This document shows positions 10,447 through 21,389 of a stretch of DNA of 64,000 nt, piece after piece. Position numbers and translations under genes: made by a program. The stretch is from positions 14,015,368 through 14,079,367 of the forward strand of contig NC_043982.1 of assembly GCF_902150065.1 (NCBI RefSeq). Direction: 5' to 3'. The notes beneath the pieces were generated by a model. The model saw only the letters and a list, made by a program, of their open reading frames with translations. It was not told where the DNA came from and ran no database searches. The DNA is from Myripristis murdjan (lineage: Eukaryota; Chordata; Actinopteri; Holocentriformes; Holocentridae). The stretch's first letter is position 1; every line of letters starts with the position of its first letter.

Positions 10447-13400
10447 TCTGCAGAATTTGTGGTCATTAAGGGCTTTGATGGGCAAGGGGACAAAGGAGTG
10501 TTGGTATCTGTTGAGCCAACATCTGGGGTTCTGAGATGCCTGCCTGAGGGGCGGAGCTCGTACTAAATGTGGAGGATATGAGTGGGATCTGAGATGACTC
10601 ATCATGGTGTTTAGATGGCCTGAAGGCAAGGATGTTTGACCCATGTAATCTTCATAGCTCTCGGGGTGAGACAGGTGGGCTGGGCCGTTAACTGCACCAG
10701 CAGGTGGGGAACCGTGCAGAGACGCCACAGCACAGTACGCTCTCTGTTACCGATAACTTGGCTCCAGCAGGCCTCCTTCTGAATGACTCTGTCCTGGAAT
10801 GACAAAGCAAGACCAAATTCATGTTGCTCTGTCGCGCTTTTTTTTTTTAAGTGTTCAAGATGAGACACCTCTGTCAGAGGAGGGCCTTTGTTTTAGTGCT
10901 GGTGGAGTCTGACACTGGAGTAGCCACAATGCCAGATGGTGTTGAGATTAGACATGAAGTTTTTTTGAAGATCATTTTTGCATTTCTGCTTTATTGCGCA
11001 GTTACAGTAGAGACAGGAAAGATGGGGGAGGGAGGGTGATGACATCAAAAGGCCCAATTCAGAACTGAACCCACACCGTTGAAATCACAATGTGTGGTAC
11101 GCACTCTACAACGTGAGCCACCAGGGCACCCCCTCAGCATCTGTCGCACTTTGGACTACTGATCTTCTTTGATGGTACAGAGAATATGTTTGATGTACCA
11201 TCCAAAGTAAAGACATAAGTGAAGAAATCAATTTATTATGTTTTTATTTTATTGAAGTTTATCCCGAGGCAATTTATGGATCTAAGAATTGAGGGGAGGG
11301 TCATAACTATCCTCTCTTGTTGTAAATTTGCTTTTTTGACCTTTTTCTCAATGCTTTTCAGGTTCCTTGCTCAATGTGCAGCAGAGCTCAGAGTCCCAGT
11401 ACAGAGACAAAAACATGTCAAACACTCATCTCGCCGCCACCATGAAGAGGCAAAGAAGTTACTGGCTGGAAAGACGACTCTGAACTCACTGGAGGTGAGC
11501 AATCGTTTGATGAGGCCCAGGTAGACTAACAGTGGAGGTGGCAGAGGTATGCTGTCACCCCATTGTTTTTTGCTTGTTTCTTAGCAGGATATCTCAAAAA
11601 TTACCAGATTTGCATGACACTTTGTGGAAAACTGAAGAACCTCTCACACTGATTGGCCACTTGGTTTGTGGCTGTGGAGTGATTACCTTTGAATAGCCAA
11701 CATGTGGAACTGACATATCTCAAACAATTGCATAGTGCTTGTGGAGGTATGCACTCCGCTGAGTGCTTTCTACTTCTCAAAATGTAATAATCCCTAGGAG
11801 TGATAATGATATTGTGATCCCTAGGAGTGCTCAAACTGACAATGAGATTTTTAATACAATCTGTAGGTAATAAAAAAATGCTAATTTTGTGGAAAATAAT
11901 CAGATTGTCTCTTATATAACGTAATGCAGCTATCTTTAATATAAATGAGACAAAATTAACAAACTGATAATCACAGTGAGAGGAGTGAGAAGAAAGGATG
12001 TAGATATCAGCAGCTGTGTTCTCAGAAAAAAATGTCAAACTTTCTATTAATTGCAATGCAGGAGGAAAAAAAATCATAAAGGAAAGGAAGTTGTGTGTGT
12101 GCTTGTGCTGCTTGGTGTGAACGTCATAATGTCTTTGAACAGGAAGACTTGAGAGCTGTGTTAAATGTTCTGGAGAGGACAGAGGAGCAGACGGCCTCCT
12201 TAGACCATAAATGCAACACTCTGAGAGACAAGGTGGAGGAGGAGGAGGAGAGGGGTAACGAGGTAACATCACCCACAAATGTCAGTACACAAACAGATGA
12301 GAGTATGTGTATATACAGTACAGGCCAAAAGTTTGGACACACCTTCTCATTCAATGTGTTTTCTTTATTTTCATGACTATTACATTGTAGATTCTCACTG
12401 AAGGAATCAAAACTATGAATGAACACGTGGAGTTATGTACTTAACAAAAAAAGGTGAAATAACTGATAAACATGTTTTATATTCTAGTTTCTTCAAAATA
12501 GCCACCCTTTGCTCTGATTACTGCTTTGCACACTCTTGGCATTCTCTCGATGAGCTTCAAGAGGTAGTCACCTGAAATGGTTTTCACTTCACAGGTGTGC
12601 CTTATCAGGGTTAATTAGTGGAATTTCTTGCTTTATCAATGGGGTTGGGACCATCAGTTGTGTTGTGCAGAAGTCAGGTTACTACACAGCCGACAGCCCT
12701 ATTGGACAACTGTTAAAATTCATATTATGGCAAGAATCAATCAGCTAACTAAAGAAAAACGAGTGGCCATCATTACTTTAAGAAATGAAGGTCAGTCAGT
12801 CCGGAAAATTGCAAAAAACTCTAAATGTGTCCCCAAGTGGAGTCCGCAAAAACCATCAAGCGCTACAACGAAACTGGCACACATGAGGACCGACCCAGAA
12901 AGGAAGACCAGAGTCACCTCTGCTTCTGAGGACAAGTTCATCCGAGTCACCAGCCTCAGAAATCGCAAGTTAACAGCAGCTCAGATCAGAGACCAGATAA
13001 ATGCCACACAGAGTTCTAGCAGCAGACCCATCTCTAGAACAACTGTTAAGAGGAGACTGCGCGAATCAGGCCTTCATGTCAAATAGCTGCTAGGAAACCA
13101 CTGCTAAGGAGAGGCAACAAGCAGAAGAGATTTGTTTGGGCCAAGAAACACAAGGAATGGACATTAGACCAGTGGAAATCTGTGCTTTGGTCTGATGAGT
13201 CCAAATTTGAGATCTTTGGTTCCAACCGCCGTGTCTTTGTGAGACGCAGAAAAGGTGAACAGATGGATTCCACATGCCTGGTTCCCACTGTGAGCATGGA
13301 GGAGGAGGTGTGATGGTGTGGGGGTGTTTTGCTGGTGACACTGTTGGGGATTTATTCAAAATTGGAGGCACACTGAACCAGCATGGCTACCACAGCATCC

Positions 13401-16400
13401 TGCAGCCACATGCCATCCCATCCGGTTTGCGTTTAGTTGGATGATCATTTATTTTTCAACAGGACAATGACCCCAAACACACCTCCAGGCTGTGTAAGGG
13501 CTATTTGACCAAGAAGGAGAGTGATGGAGTGCTGCAGCAGATGACCTGGCCTCCACAGTCACCGGACCTGAACCCAATCGAGATGGTTTGGGATGAGCTG
13601 GACCGCAGAGTGAAGGCAAAGGGGCCAACAAGTGCTAAACACCTCTGGGAACTCCTTCAAGACTGTTGGAAAACCATTTCAGGTGACTACCCCTTGAAGC
13701 TCATCGAGAGAATGCCAAGAGTGTGCAAAGCAGTAATCTGAGCAAAGGGTGGCTATTTTGAAGAAACTAGAATATAAAACATGTTTTCAGTTATTTCACC
13801 TTTTTTTTGTTAAGTACATAACTCCACATGTGTTCATTCATAGTTTTGATTCCTTCAGTTAGAATCTACAATGTAAATGGTCATGAAAATAATGTGTCCA
13901 AACTTTTGTCCTATACTGTGTGTGTGTATATATATATGTGTGTTCATGCTGCGAACACTCAATTTTGAGCTGTGGTGATGTCATCAATACAGTCCATGCC
14001 CACTTACAAATAGATGGTGAAGCCTCATGTCTCTGAGCTGGCTCTGAGAGGCAAAGCGAAGGCATCAGCAGAGACTGGAGAGGACCTCAACACCAACAAC
14101 AGCAAAGACCTGTGGCAGGCGGTCAAAAGTGTTACAGGCTACAAAAGTAGGAGCGCTCCCATCATGTGTGAGGCCATGTTACCAGACGAGCTAAACACAT
14201 TTTATGCTCGCTTTGACCACCTCAACAGGGAATCAGCTGTAAAGTCTACTCCGCCTCCAGAGGACCGGCCACTGTCAGTATCCACAGTGGATGTGAGGAA
14301 AGTCCTGCTGAAAGTGAATATGAGTAAAGCTGCTGGGCCTGATCACATCCCTGGCCGTGTCCTAAAAACATGTGCCAACCAGCTAGTAGATGTCATTGCT
14401 GACATTTTCAACATATCACTGTCACAGGAGAGTGTTCCCACCTGCTTCAAGACAGCCACCATCATCCCTGTGCCTAAAAAGTCTGCAGTGTCTAATCTAA
14501 ATGACTACCGCCCTGTGGCACTCACCCCCATCCTGATGAAGTGCTTTGAGAAACTGGTACTCCAGCATATAAAGAACAACATCCCTGCCAGTCTGGACTC
14601 TCTGCAGTTTGCATTCAGAACCAACAGATCCACAGAGGATGCCATCTCCACTGCTCTCCACTCAGTCTTCACTCACCTGGAGAAAAGCAGCACCTACATC
14701 AGAATGCTGTTTGTTGATTTCAGCTCAGCTTTCAACACAATCTTCCCCATGAATCTGATGGGAAAACTGAACACTCTGGGCATCAGTACCACCCTCTGCA
14801 ACTGGATACTGGACTTCCTCACAAACAGACCCCAGTCAGATCGGATTGGCAGTCTCTCCGCAATTTACTGTAATTTCACATCTGTGATATTACAATGCAT
14901 TGTTGTAAAAACACAGCTGTGTACCGTAACTTCACAGCTTCAGTGACAAAGCAATTACTGTGATATTACAGTACATTACTGGGGAATGACAACCTTTTGC
15001 TGTACATCATTACAACAAGGCCCTGCACTTTCACAGTGTGTACTGTACAGCGTTGTACAAAAATCTTGTAGTGCAAAGTTGTCTTCAAAAAAAGTACAAA
15101 AAGAACTACTCAAAACTGAGCCTGACAACTGCTGCAGCAAAAAAAAAAAGAAACTATGATGCCCACTCAAAGTCAATTAGTTTCCTCAAAAGGCTCCTCA
15201 TATGAGGGTTCATTGTTGTCCGCTTCCTGGTCTTTGAGCCTCTTTCAGGATTGATGCCCAAGAAGTACCTGTTAATAAGCAAAGATAGTTTCAGTTTTAA
15301 ATAGACTTATGTATTGCAGCCAGCATTTATCAAGCTGCGTCATCATCCTTCATAATCTTATTATATGCACACTCAACAGTTAAGTAAAAGCATAATGTAC
15401 AGTATTTAGGTATTCAAATTTAAATAATAAGATTGGCTGTGGTAAATAGAAAACACTAACGTTAGCTAGCGTTAGCTAGCCTATATCAGACTACACGGGC
15501 AAATGCTACAGCTAGCTAACATTAACTAGATAGCTAATAGTGCTAATATCATTTAAAATACCATGGGTGTACTGCAAACAGACGTTATGCATGCAGCTCA
15601 CCTTCTCCATTCAATAATACTGTTGAATGCTGTGAAATCCTTGCATTTTTTTACTGTGTTGCTGTGATATTACAGACCTTGTTGTGATATAACAAGGGTG
15701 TTTTGATTGCAGGATTTTACTGTAAAATAACAGTTAAATGCTTTAAAATCTAAGGATACTGTAGTTTTTACAGGTATTCATTGGGATAATACAGGGGAAC
15801 TTAATTACAACAAGTTACTGTAAAATAATACTGTTAATTATTGTGAAATGCTGGTAATTTATTACAGTGTAGTGCTCAACACCGGAGCGCCCCAGGGCTG
15901 TGTGCTCAGCCCCCTCCTGTTCACGCTGTACACCCATGACTGCAACCCCCGACATGGAGAGAACTCTATTGTGAAGTTCGCAGATGACACCACCATATCG
16001 AGAGGAAATCAACCATCTTGCAGAATGGTTCACAGAAAACAACTTTCTGCTCAATGTCAGCAAAATCAAAGAGCTGATAGTTAATTTTAGAAAAAAGGAG
16101 GCAAAGACTCACAACCCTGTCTACATCAATGGAGCTGAGGTGGAGCAAGTGAGCAGTTTTAAGTTCCTGGGAATCAACATAACAGAGAACCTAACATGGA
16201 CTTCACATAACTCTGCCCTTGTTAAAAAAGCTCAGAAACGGCTGTATTTCTTAAGGAAACTTAAGAAAGCAAAATTCCCACGCCAAGTTCTTCTCAACTT
16301 CTACAAAGGAGCTATTGAAAGCATCCTGACTGGAAACATCACAAACTGGCATGGGATGTGTACGGCCCAGGACAGGAAGACTCTGCAACGAGTGATTAAA

Positions 16401-19400
16401 ACTGCCCAAAACATCATTGGAACCCATCTACCAAGCATCAGTGATATTGGGGAGGTGAGGTGCCTGCGCAGAGCCAAAAGGATCCTAAAAGACAACACCC
16501 ACCCCAGCCACAGCCTGTTCACCCTGCTGCCATCAGGCAAAAGATACAGAAGTATTCGCTGCCGTACCACCAGACTACAGAGCAGCTTCTTCCCTCAGGC
16601 TGTGAGACTACTAAATGCACCATCTGCACTCCATGTTTAATAATTTTATTTTTTTAAACAATCAGTTAATCAATCAAGAGGGAACCACATTTTAATTTCA
16701 TTATACAATCTGTTGTATAATGACCAATAAACTTTCTTGTATCCTTGTATCCTTGTAATTGTTATATCCATCCCCAAGTAGTGTTACAACTCACCCCGGT
16801 ACTGGGGTAGGTTGTAACAACATACCTCTTTGTATTTGACATTAATTTACATAATCTGTGATGGTATAGTAGAAGTCCAAGTGCATGTCATTTATAGTAG
16901 ACAAATATGGGTACCACATGCCAAAATTTGAGATCTCTAGCACAAAGAACCACTGAGTTACACTTGCTCAAACAAAAAGTGTTACTATCATCCCCGGTCT
17001 CCCCTATCTATCTATAATTTTTTTTTTTCAATTGGTTACAAGCACAAGCTCTCAAAACTCATTTCTCATATTCAGAACTCTTCATACAGTTTTCTGCACC
17101 AACATGCTGATTGGTGCACCGATTAATTTTATGTTCAGAATACATCAAACTCCTGAGACCTTGCACGGCGTATCTCAAAATCAAACCACAAGCTGTTTTT
17201 CTTCAGCAAGAAAACGTTGGTTAGCATGTCACTAGACACACCATTTTGTGTCAGTTTTTGAAGTGGTTGGTTCTGTGCTCTGTTTTTTCTATTGAATAGT
17301 ATGTTCTTTTATTTATTTTATGTACAAACTTTTTTTTTTTTTTTTTTAACAGACTACTCTTTACAGAATATATGTCAGTATGTGCTACAGGAATGAGAGC
17401 AGACATGTTTCAGTTAAGGCTTCAGTGAGTTTCATTACTTCCAAGATTGTTGTCATATGGTTATTTACAAAATACCCATTGTAAAAATAAGAGTAATGGA
17501 AACAGTTTCTATACACTAAAATTCATGCAGTATGCAGTCACTGTAAAACAAGCACCTCATTTCAAGACAGATGCCCTGCTGGGCCTATTGTTGGTGCTAG
17601 AGGGAAGGTCATAGGGTCACAAAAATGGACAGAGTTCATCCCCAGCCACCATGAATGTTGTCACCAAATTTCACAAGAATCCAGCAAATAGATTTTGAGA
17701 AATTCCACTGGTCACCAGCAGCTGGTCACCATTTGATTCAGGTACCGTTACAGCTGCAGTTATTATGATATTATATTATTTGTGATATAGTTTGCTGACC
17801 ACTTGGATTTGTCTGTTGGGTTCTGAGCATGAATTACAGTTTTGAAAAGAGCGTGTACACAATTACAGAAACTTTTACTGGTAGTTGGGTTTGAGTGAGA
17901 AATTAAGTAAAGGATTTTGAAAAATACAGTCATTGCGTGCATTTTTGTGTCAAAGCAAAGAAAACGCATTCATAGTTTGGTTCACGTAGAGCATTATACT
18001 ATTAACTTTGAAGAGTTTTGAAAATGTGAACTTGGTGTTGACAAATACTTGCTAATGCTTTGTAAAAGTTCTTTCAAAATCATCTTAGAAATTTTCTAGA
18101 TAAACTATGTTGCTGCTTTTATCATAGAAATCAGTTGATCCAGAAACTGCAGACAGTACCCTTCTCTCCACAGCTGTGCAGACTCAACATTTTGAATTCC
18201 CTTAATCTAAACATGAGGCTACATTCATCCTGTTGATTTGATTGAGATGAGAAAGCAGGGTAAAATGCACAGTCGGTGTGTTGTTGCTCAAACCAGTGTT
18301 AATTTTGACAGCCAATTTAAATGTAGTTTCTTTTGACTAAAATGCACTTTAGTTTTAGTCACATTTTTGTCATTTGAATTTTTAGTTACAGTGTCGTTTT
18401 TGGCACCAAACTAGTTTTTACTCTTGACAAAACTCAGTTTTAGTCTAACTCTATTGAATCATTTTCACATTTTTCTCTCCTTAAATTATTTGGTAGGAAT
18501 CTTTATACACAGATTGATCTACATTCTTCATTGTATTTTTTGTTGATGCATGCTGTTACAAAGATACATGTAGAAAAATGCTCAGCTGCGCGTCGTCCGT
18601 TAGACCTGTATTATCCAATGCTTATTATTGCAGTACATACATATAAAAGTAAGGTAGGGAGTCAAATTCATTAATCCAAGTGTCATGCACTGAAAGCTGC
18701 CCAGCCCGCTTGAGCTCACAAGACACAAAACATAACAGAGCGATAACTTACTGAGAGCGACAGAACAAGTAGGCCATATAATACACCTCCATACATGTCA
18801 AACGACGATCTCATTTTTCTTTTGTTGATGGAAATGTCATGATACTTTGTAACAGGCTTTGTCAAAATTAAGTTTATTTTTTAGTCTTGTTTTTGTGCTT
18901 GGAAAAAGTATGTGACATGCTGTTTGTCATAATTTAAGTCAGCAAAAGTGACCCATGTTCTGTTCAATTTTGGAAAATGGTAATCAGTCAATGTCAGTTT
19001 AAGTATTCAGATTATGGTAGAGATCACAAGGATGACTCACTTTTCTTCTTTAAAACCTAATCCATCTCTCTTTGATTAGATCTTACAGATGCGTGATGAA
19101 GCGATTCTCAACCTGCCATCTCTGCCCCCACACAGAGACAGTCCATCAGCATTACAGGTGAGCGTCAGGGGTTTACAGCAGAACGCCCATTCATGCTGCA
19201 GTTATGAAAGCTGATATTTTTGACTTGTCATTATTACACAGTAGCTTCTTTCACAAGTGAAGCTTGTTTTTCATCATGGTTTTCTTGTGAATAAGACATG
19301 CTGAAAAGGTCTGAGCAGGCACTTCCTCTGGGAGCAGGACGGTCTAAACATGCTTTCTGATTGTGCAATTTCCTCAAAAAATATTAAAATCACCCTGTTC

Positions 19401-19733
19401 CTGTAAATGCCCTGTCTCTTAGCTGCACAGGACAAGTTAGTTAAGCCTTTGTTCATATTGATATTCTTCAAACACCACAGTTCAGTGTTGTTACCAGGTT
19501 GTTGCACATCTGCAAGAAACAAGAGAAAAACTGCTTATTTTTGGCTTGTTTAGAATTGGATGGCAAACATGATGCCGAAAGCTGACTCGGAGACTGCAGC
19601 TCAGCAACTCGGAGAAATTCTTCAGAAATCGTCAGCCATCTGGGACGCCCAGTCTCTGCTGGCTCAGGCTCACAGACATGCTAATCAGCTTTTAAATCCT
19701 CGCGTCATCCCAGTCAGTGACGCCGTCGCTTAA
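8823..19733 (+). CDS. cenpq: Centromere protein Q (CCAN, CENP-O/P/Q/R/U complex)
   Basis: Eight exons join in phase: 8823-8927, 9228-9291, 9472-9580, 9799-9867, 11362-11494, 12143-12262, 19080-19157 and 19554-19733 (858 bp, 285 aa; human CENP-Q is 268 aa). CENP-Q is a constitutive centromere protein that pairs with CENP-U and helps recruit Plk1 and CENP-E. The N-terminus is basic ([12 protein letters not shown]), as in other CENP-Q proteins. Exon 3 carries [20 protein letters not shown], aligning with KTWQPLSKSTRDHLQTMMES of human. Exons 4-6 are a coiled coil, ending in an acidic [11 protein letters not shown] that parallels human VEEEEERVK. The C-terminus resembles LPELSQKTL and the following helices only in part. 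The start has G at -3. AATAAA is at 19769. Intron 6 (12263-19079) is swollen by a Tc1 element and a LINE, but no exon is interrupted. Confidence 0.9.
10228..10830 (-). mobile_element. 5'-truncated CR1/L2-type LINE, 3' end
   Basis: Reading the minus strand, a decayed frame ends in [20 protein letters not shown], which resembles the shared C-terminal tail of CR1/L2 reverse transcriptase proteins (RY-x-SF-P-A-I-x-LN). A 3' UTR of about 200 bp follows, broken by a long A tract (10413-10445 on the plus strand as T). It ends in AGTAAAGTATATCTACTCTA, as fish LINE tails of this type do. It lies in cenpq intron 4. The upstream portion is too decayed to read. Confidence 0.55.
10958..11132 (-). mobile_element. 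tRNA-derived SINE
   Basis: On the minus strand the head reads CCCTGGTGGCTCACGTTGTA, a pol III box A, followed about 45 bases later by GTGGGTTCAGTTCTGA, a box B. The tail contains CCTGTCTCTACTGTAACTGC and CAATAAAGCAGAAATGC, as in the widespread acanthomorph tRNA-SINE. It is a diverged copy in cenpq intron 4 and is not expected to be active. Confidence 0.75.
11550..11780 (+). repeat. Diverged teleost interspersed repeat, copy 1
   Basis: It contains TAGCAGGATATCTCAAAAA, then CACACTGATTGGCCA, CAACATGTGG and a 3' part GGAGGTATGCACTCCGCTGA. The same order of words occurs at 40195-40555, so both are copies of one family. The 3' word GGAGGT.TGC.CTC..TGAGTGC is familiar from many fish genomes. The copy is in cenpq intron 5. 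Confidence 0.6.
12316..13918 (+). mobile_element. Tc1-like DNA transposon, full length but inactive
   Basis: The 1603-bp element begins with CAGTACAGGCCAAAAGTTTG after a TA and ends in the complementary ..CCTATACTG. The terminal inverted repeats are unusually long, about 260 bp, and match to about 90%. The right repeat covers the last ~90 bases of the transposase frame, so the left repeat contains an antisense copy of the C-terminal codons. The expected flanking TA is present on the left but is TG on the right. Long-ITR Tc1 elements are common in fish. It is inserted in cenpq intron 6. Confidence 0.92.
12727..13741 (+). pseudogene. Tc1-type DDE transposase (broken)
   Basis: The frame opens at 12727 with [20 protein letters not shown] and a helix-turn-helix pair (..QSVRKIAK.., then [12 protein letters not shown] and [14 protein letters not shown]). 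One lost base near 13082 shifts the frame, after which [20 protein letters not shown] and the first catalytic Asp block ([11 protein letters not shown]) continue. A second lost base near 13289 shifts again. The second Asp block (QQDNDPKH) is near 13460 and the third ([15 protein letters not shown]) near 13560. The C-terminus [13 protein letters not shown] ends at 13741. A functional protein would be about 340 aa, so this copy cannot move itself. Confidence 0.9.
14035..16757 (+). mobile_element. CR1/L2-type LINE, 5'-truncated, interrupted by a DNA element
   Basis: The long frame at 14014-14850 carries the front of a reverse transcriptase: [48 protein letters not shown] and [12 protein letters not shown]. 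After the insertion (about 14861-15869) the LINE resumes with [20 protein letters not shown] and the catalytic FADDT (about 15980). A small deletion follows this motif, then [20 protein letters not shown] and a C-terminal [16 protein letters not shown] ending at 16640. The 3' end has AATAAACTTTCTTGTATCC and a short TTGTATCC tandem at about 16730-16757, typical of fish L2 tails. No endonuclease region is recognised, so the 5' end is missing. Confidence 0.88.
14861..15869. mobile_element. Non-coding DNA element nested in the LINE, TTACAGTG ends
   Basis: It splits the LINE frame exactly between ..DRIGSLS and VLNTGAPQG. Ends are rich in TTACTGTAA / ATTTACTGTAATTTCAC words, with the right end ATTTATTACAGTG; the CACTGTAA-type ending suggests an EnSpm/CACTA-like family, but the left end is not the exact complement. 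The interior (about 1 kb) has no coding capacity and contains a GTTAGCTAGC duplication at about 15462-15480. Because it lies inside the LINE it is the younger insertion. Confidence 0.7.
16783..17006. repeat. Repeat headed by a 36-bp palindrome, copy 1
   Basis: It opens with a hairpin-forming block in which GTTACAACTCACCCC is complementary to GGGGTAGGTTGTAAC (16783-16818). It ends near CCCCGGTCTCCCC. The order of words in between (TATAGTAGACAAATATGGG, TTGAGATCTCTAGC, CACTGAGTTACA) matches a longer copy at about 37230-37672. No coding capacity. Confidence 0.6.
17007..19079. repeat. Distal part of cenpq intron 6 with decayed repeats
   Basis: About 17570-17720 has the words CATGAATGTTGTCACCAAAT and AGAATCCAGCAAATAGATTT, resembling a very common fish repeat. 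About 18290-18520 is built from TTTTAGTCA and AGTTTTAGTCT words, another familiar fish repeat. No protein was seen elsewhere in the interval. Confidence 0.4.
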
Positions 19734-21328
19734 CTGGACCACGCCAAAAGCAACGGGCCATCAGTTGTAATAAACCCTTGTGTTTTGGTGGGATCTTCCT
19801 CTTTTTTGGCTAAATATCAAGAATGAATTTGGTAATTTCCCTCTGCCAAAAGGTTTAGAAATGTGCACAAATTACCCATAATAGTATGGAAAGATATTGC
19901 TTGGTCCCAGTATACTGCATGTTTTGTGGTGTAATAATTATTGTTTTATTTATTGTTATTAAGAATTGCCTTCAGCTGTAGGGTGGTGTGGCTTAGTACA
20001 GGTTATTTTTTGTCTTGTTTTTAAATGTTTTTACCCTAAAGACCCTGATGTAATACAGTATTTTGGTTTATGTTTATGGTATGGTATATTATGGTATTAA
20101 ACTGTTTGGATGTCTCACTTGGAACACTGACAAATAAATAGTGCAATTGAAGCATTAGGTTAAAATACTCATACTTTTTGTGTCTTTACAGTTTCAACTA
20201 AATTAAATTATGGTGATGTTACACTTTTTTGAATTTTCTTGCAAGCCCTCGGCGGTCTCCTGAAAGTTTTTTTTTTTTTTTTAAATAATAATTCGGACAG
20301 TTGGGCTGTGATGGCAACCAGGGCTAGTCAGTGACTCAGACAGGTACAACAAGTGCTGCTTCATTCCTCATCCTAGCTGTGTGCCCAAATTCTTGTTCTT
20401 GGATGTGCGTACTCACTTATTAGCAGTCCTTCCTGTTCAACAATTTTGTTATCTACCACAATAGTCCCAGAGATGCATGACAACAGAAATTACATCTGCC
20501 ACATGCACACAATTAGTCTTCCTGTTCCTTTTCCTGTGGTTGTCACATTTTTGGCCTCTTTGAGTGTTCAACAGAGCAAGAGGCTCTCTTGATAGTCCTC
20601 ATACTCTGGTCCCCTTTTTCCACTATCACCCGCTTAATATAATCAAAATCTCAGTAGACTGACTGTGCTTGAGAATTCATTTTGCCATCCCAAAACATTT
20701 CAGATTTAGTCTTTTTCGTCATATTCAGCCCTCAGCTGTACCTGTTCGATTTAAGGTTGAATGAAAAATACAGTGCCATTATATGAATCAGCACTAGACT
20801 GTTCTCTAATCTTCAGCTTGTATTGGTTGTTACAAATTAGAACAAATTAGTGGCAATAATCAGTACACAGTAAAACGTGAGGTGGATCTTGTGAAAAATC
20901 AAGTACTTTAAATACTGTATTTAAGTAGTAATAGAAATTTCAATTCTACTGTGATTATAGTGAACTCTTTGCAGTGACTCCATGTTCTGGGGCTGCAAGG
21001 TTATGGAAACTACTGTTCACATTGAAAATACCTTTAGATTGCTGAAGTTTGAAGAAGTAAGAATAGAAAGCTGTATAGTTTCCTGGTTATGGTTTCATGT
21101 TAACAAGTCAAAAGATGAAGTTATTGGAAGAACATGCAAGGCTAAGATTGTCATCATCAGGTCATGTAGGGATAGATGGACCAAAACACATTTCATTAAG
21201 AATATGCCTGCAAATAAACAATCCCAGCTAGTCATGCATAGATTCACTATGGACCTCACACATCTAACAAATAAAGCTATGCTCAGGTGTAAACAAGTAC
21301 GGTTTTTCTAAAAGTGATAAAAATATAT

Positions 21329-21389
<61 letters not shown>

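Noticed and set aside
11601-12278. 225-codon minus-strand frame
   Set aside because: It overlaps cenpq exon 6 and a decayed repeat and has no family resemblance.
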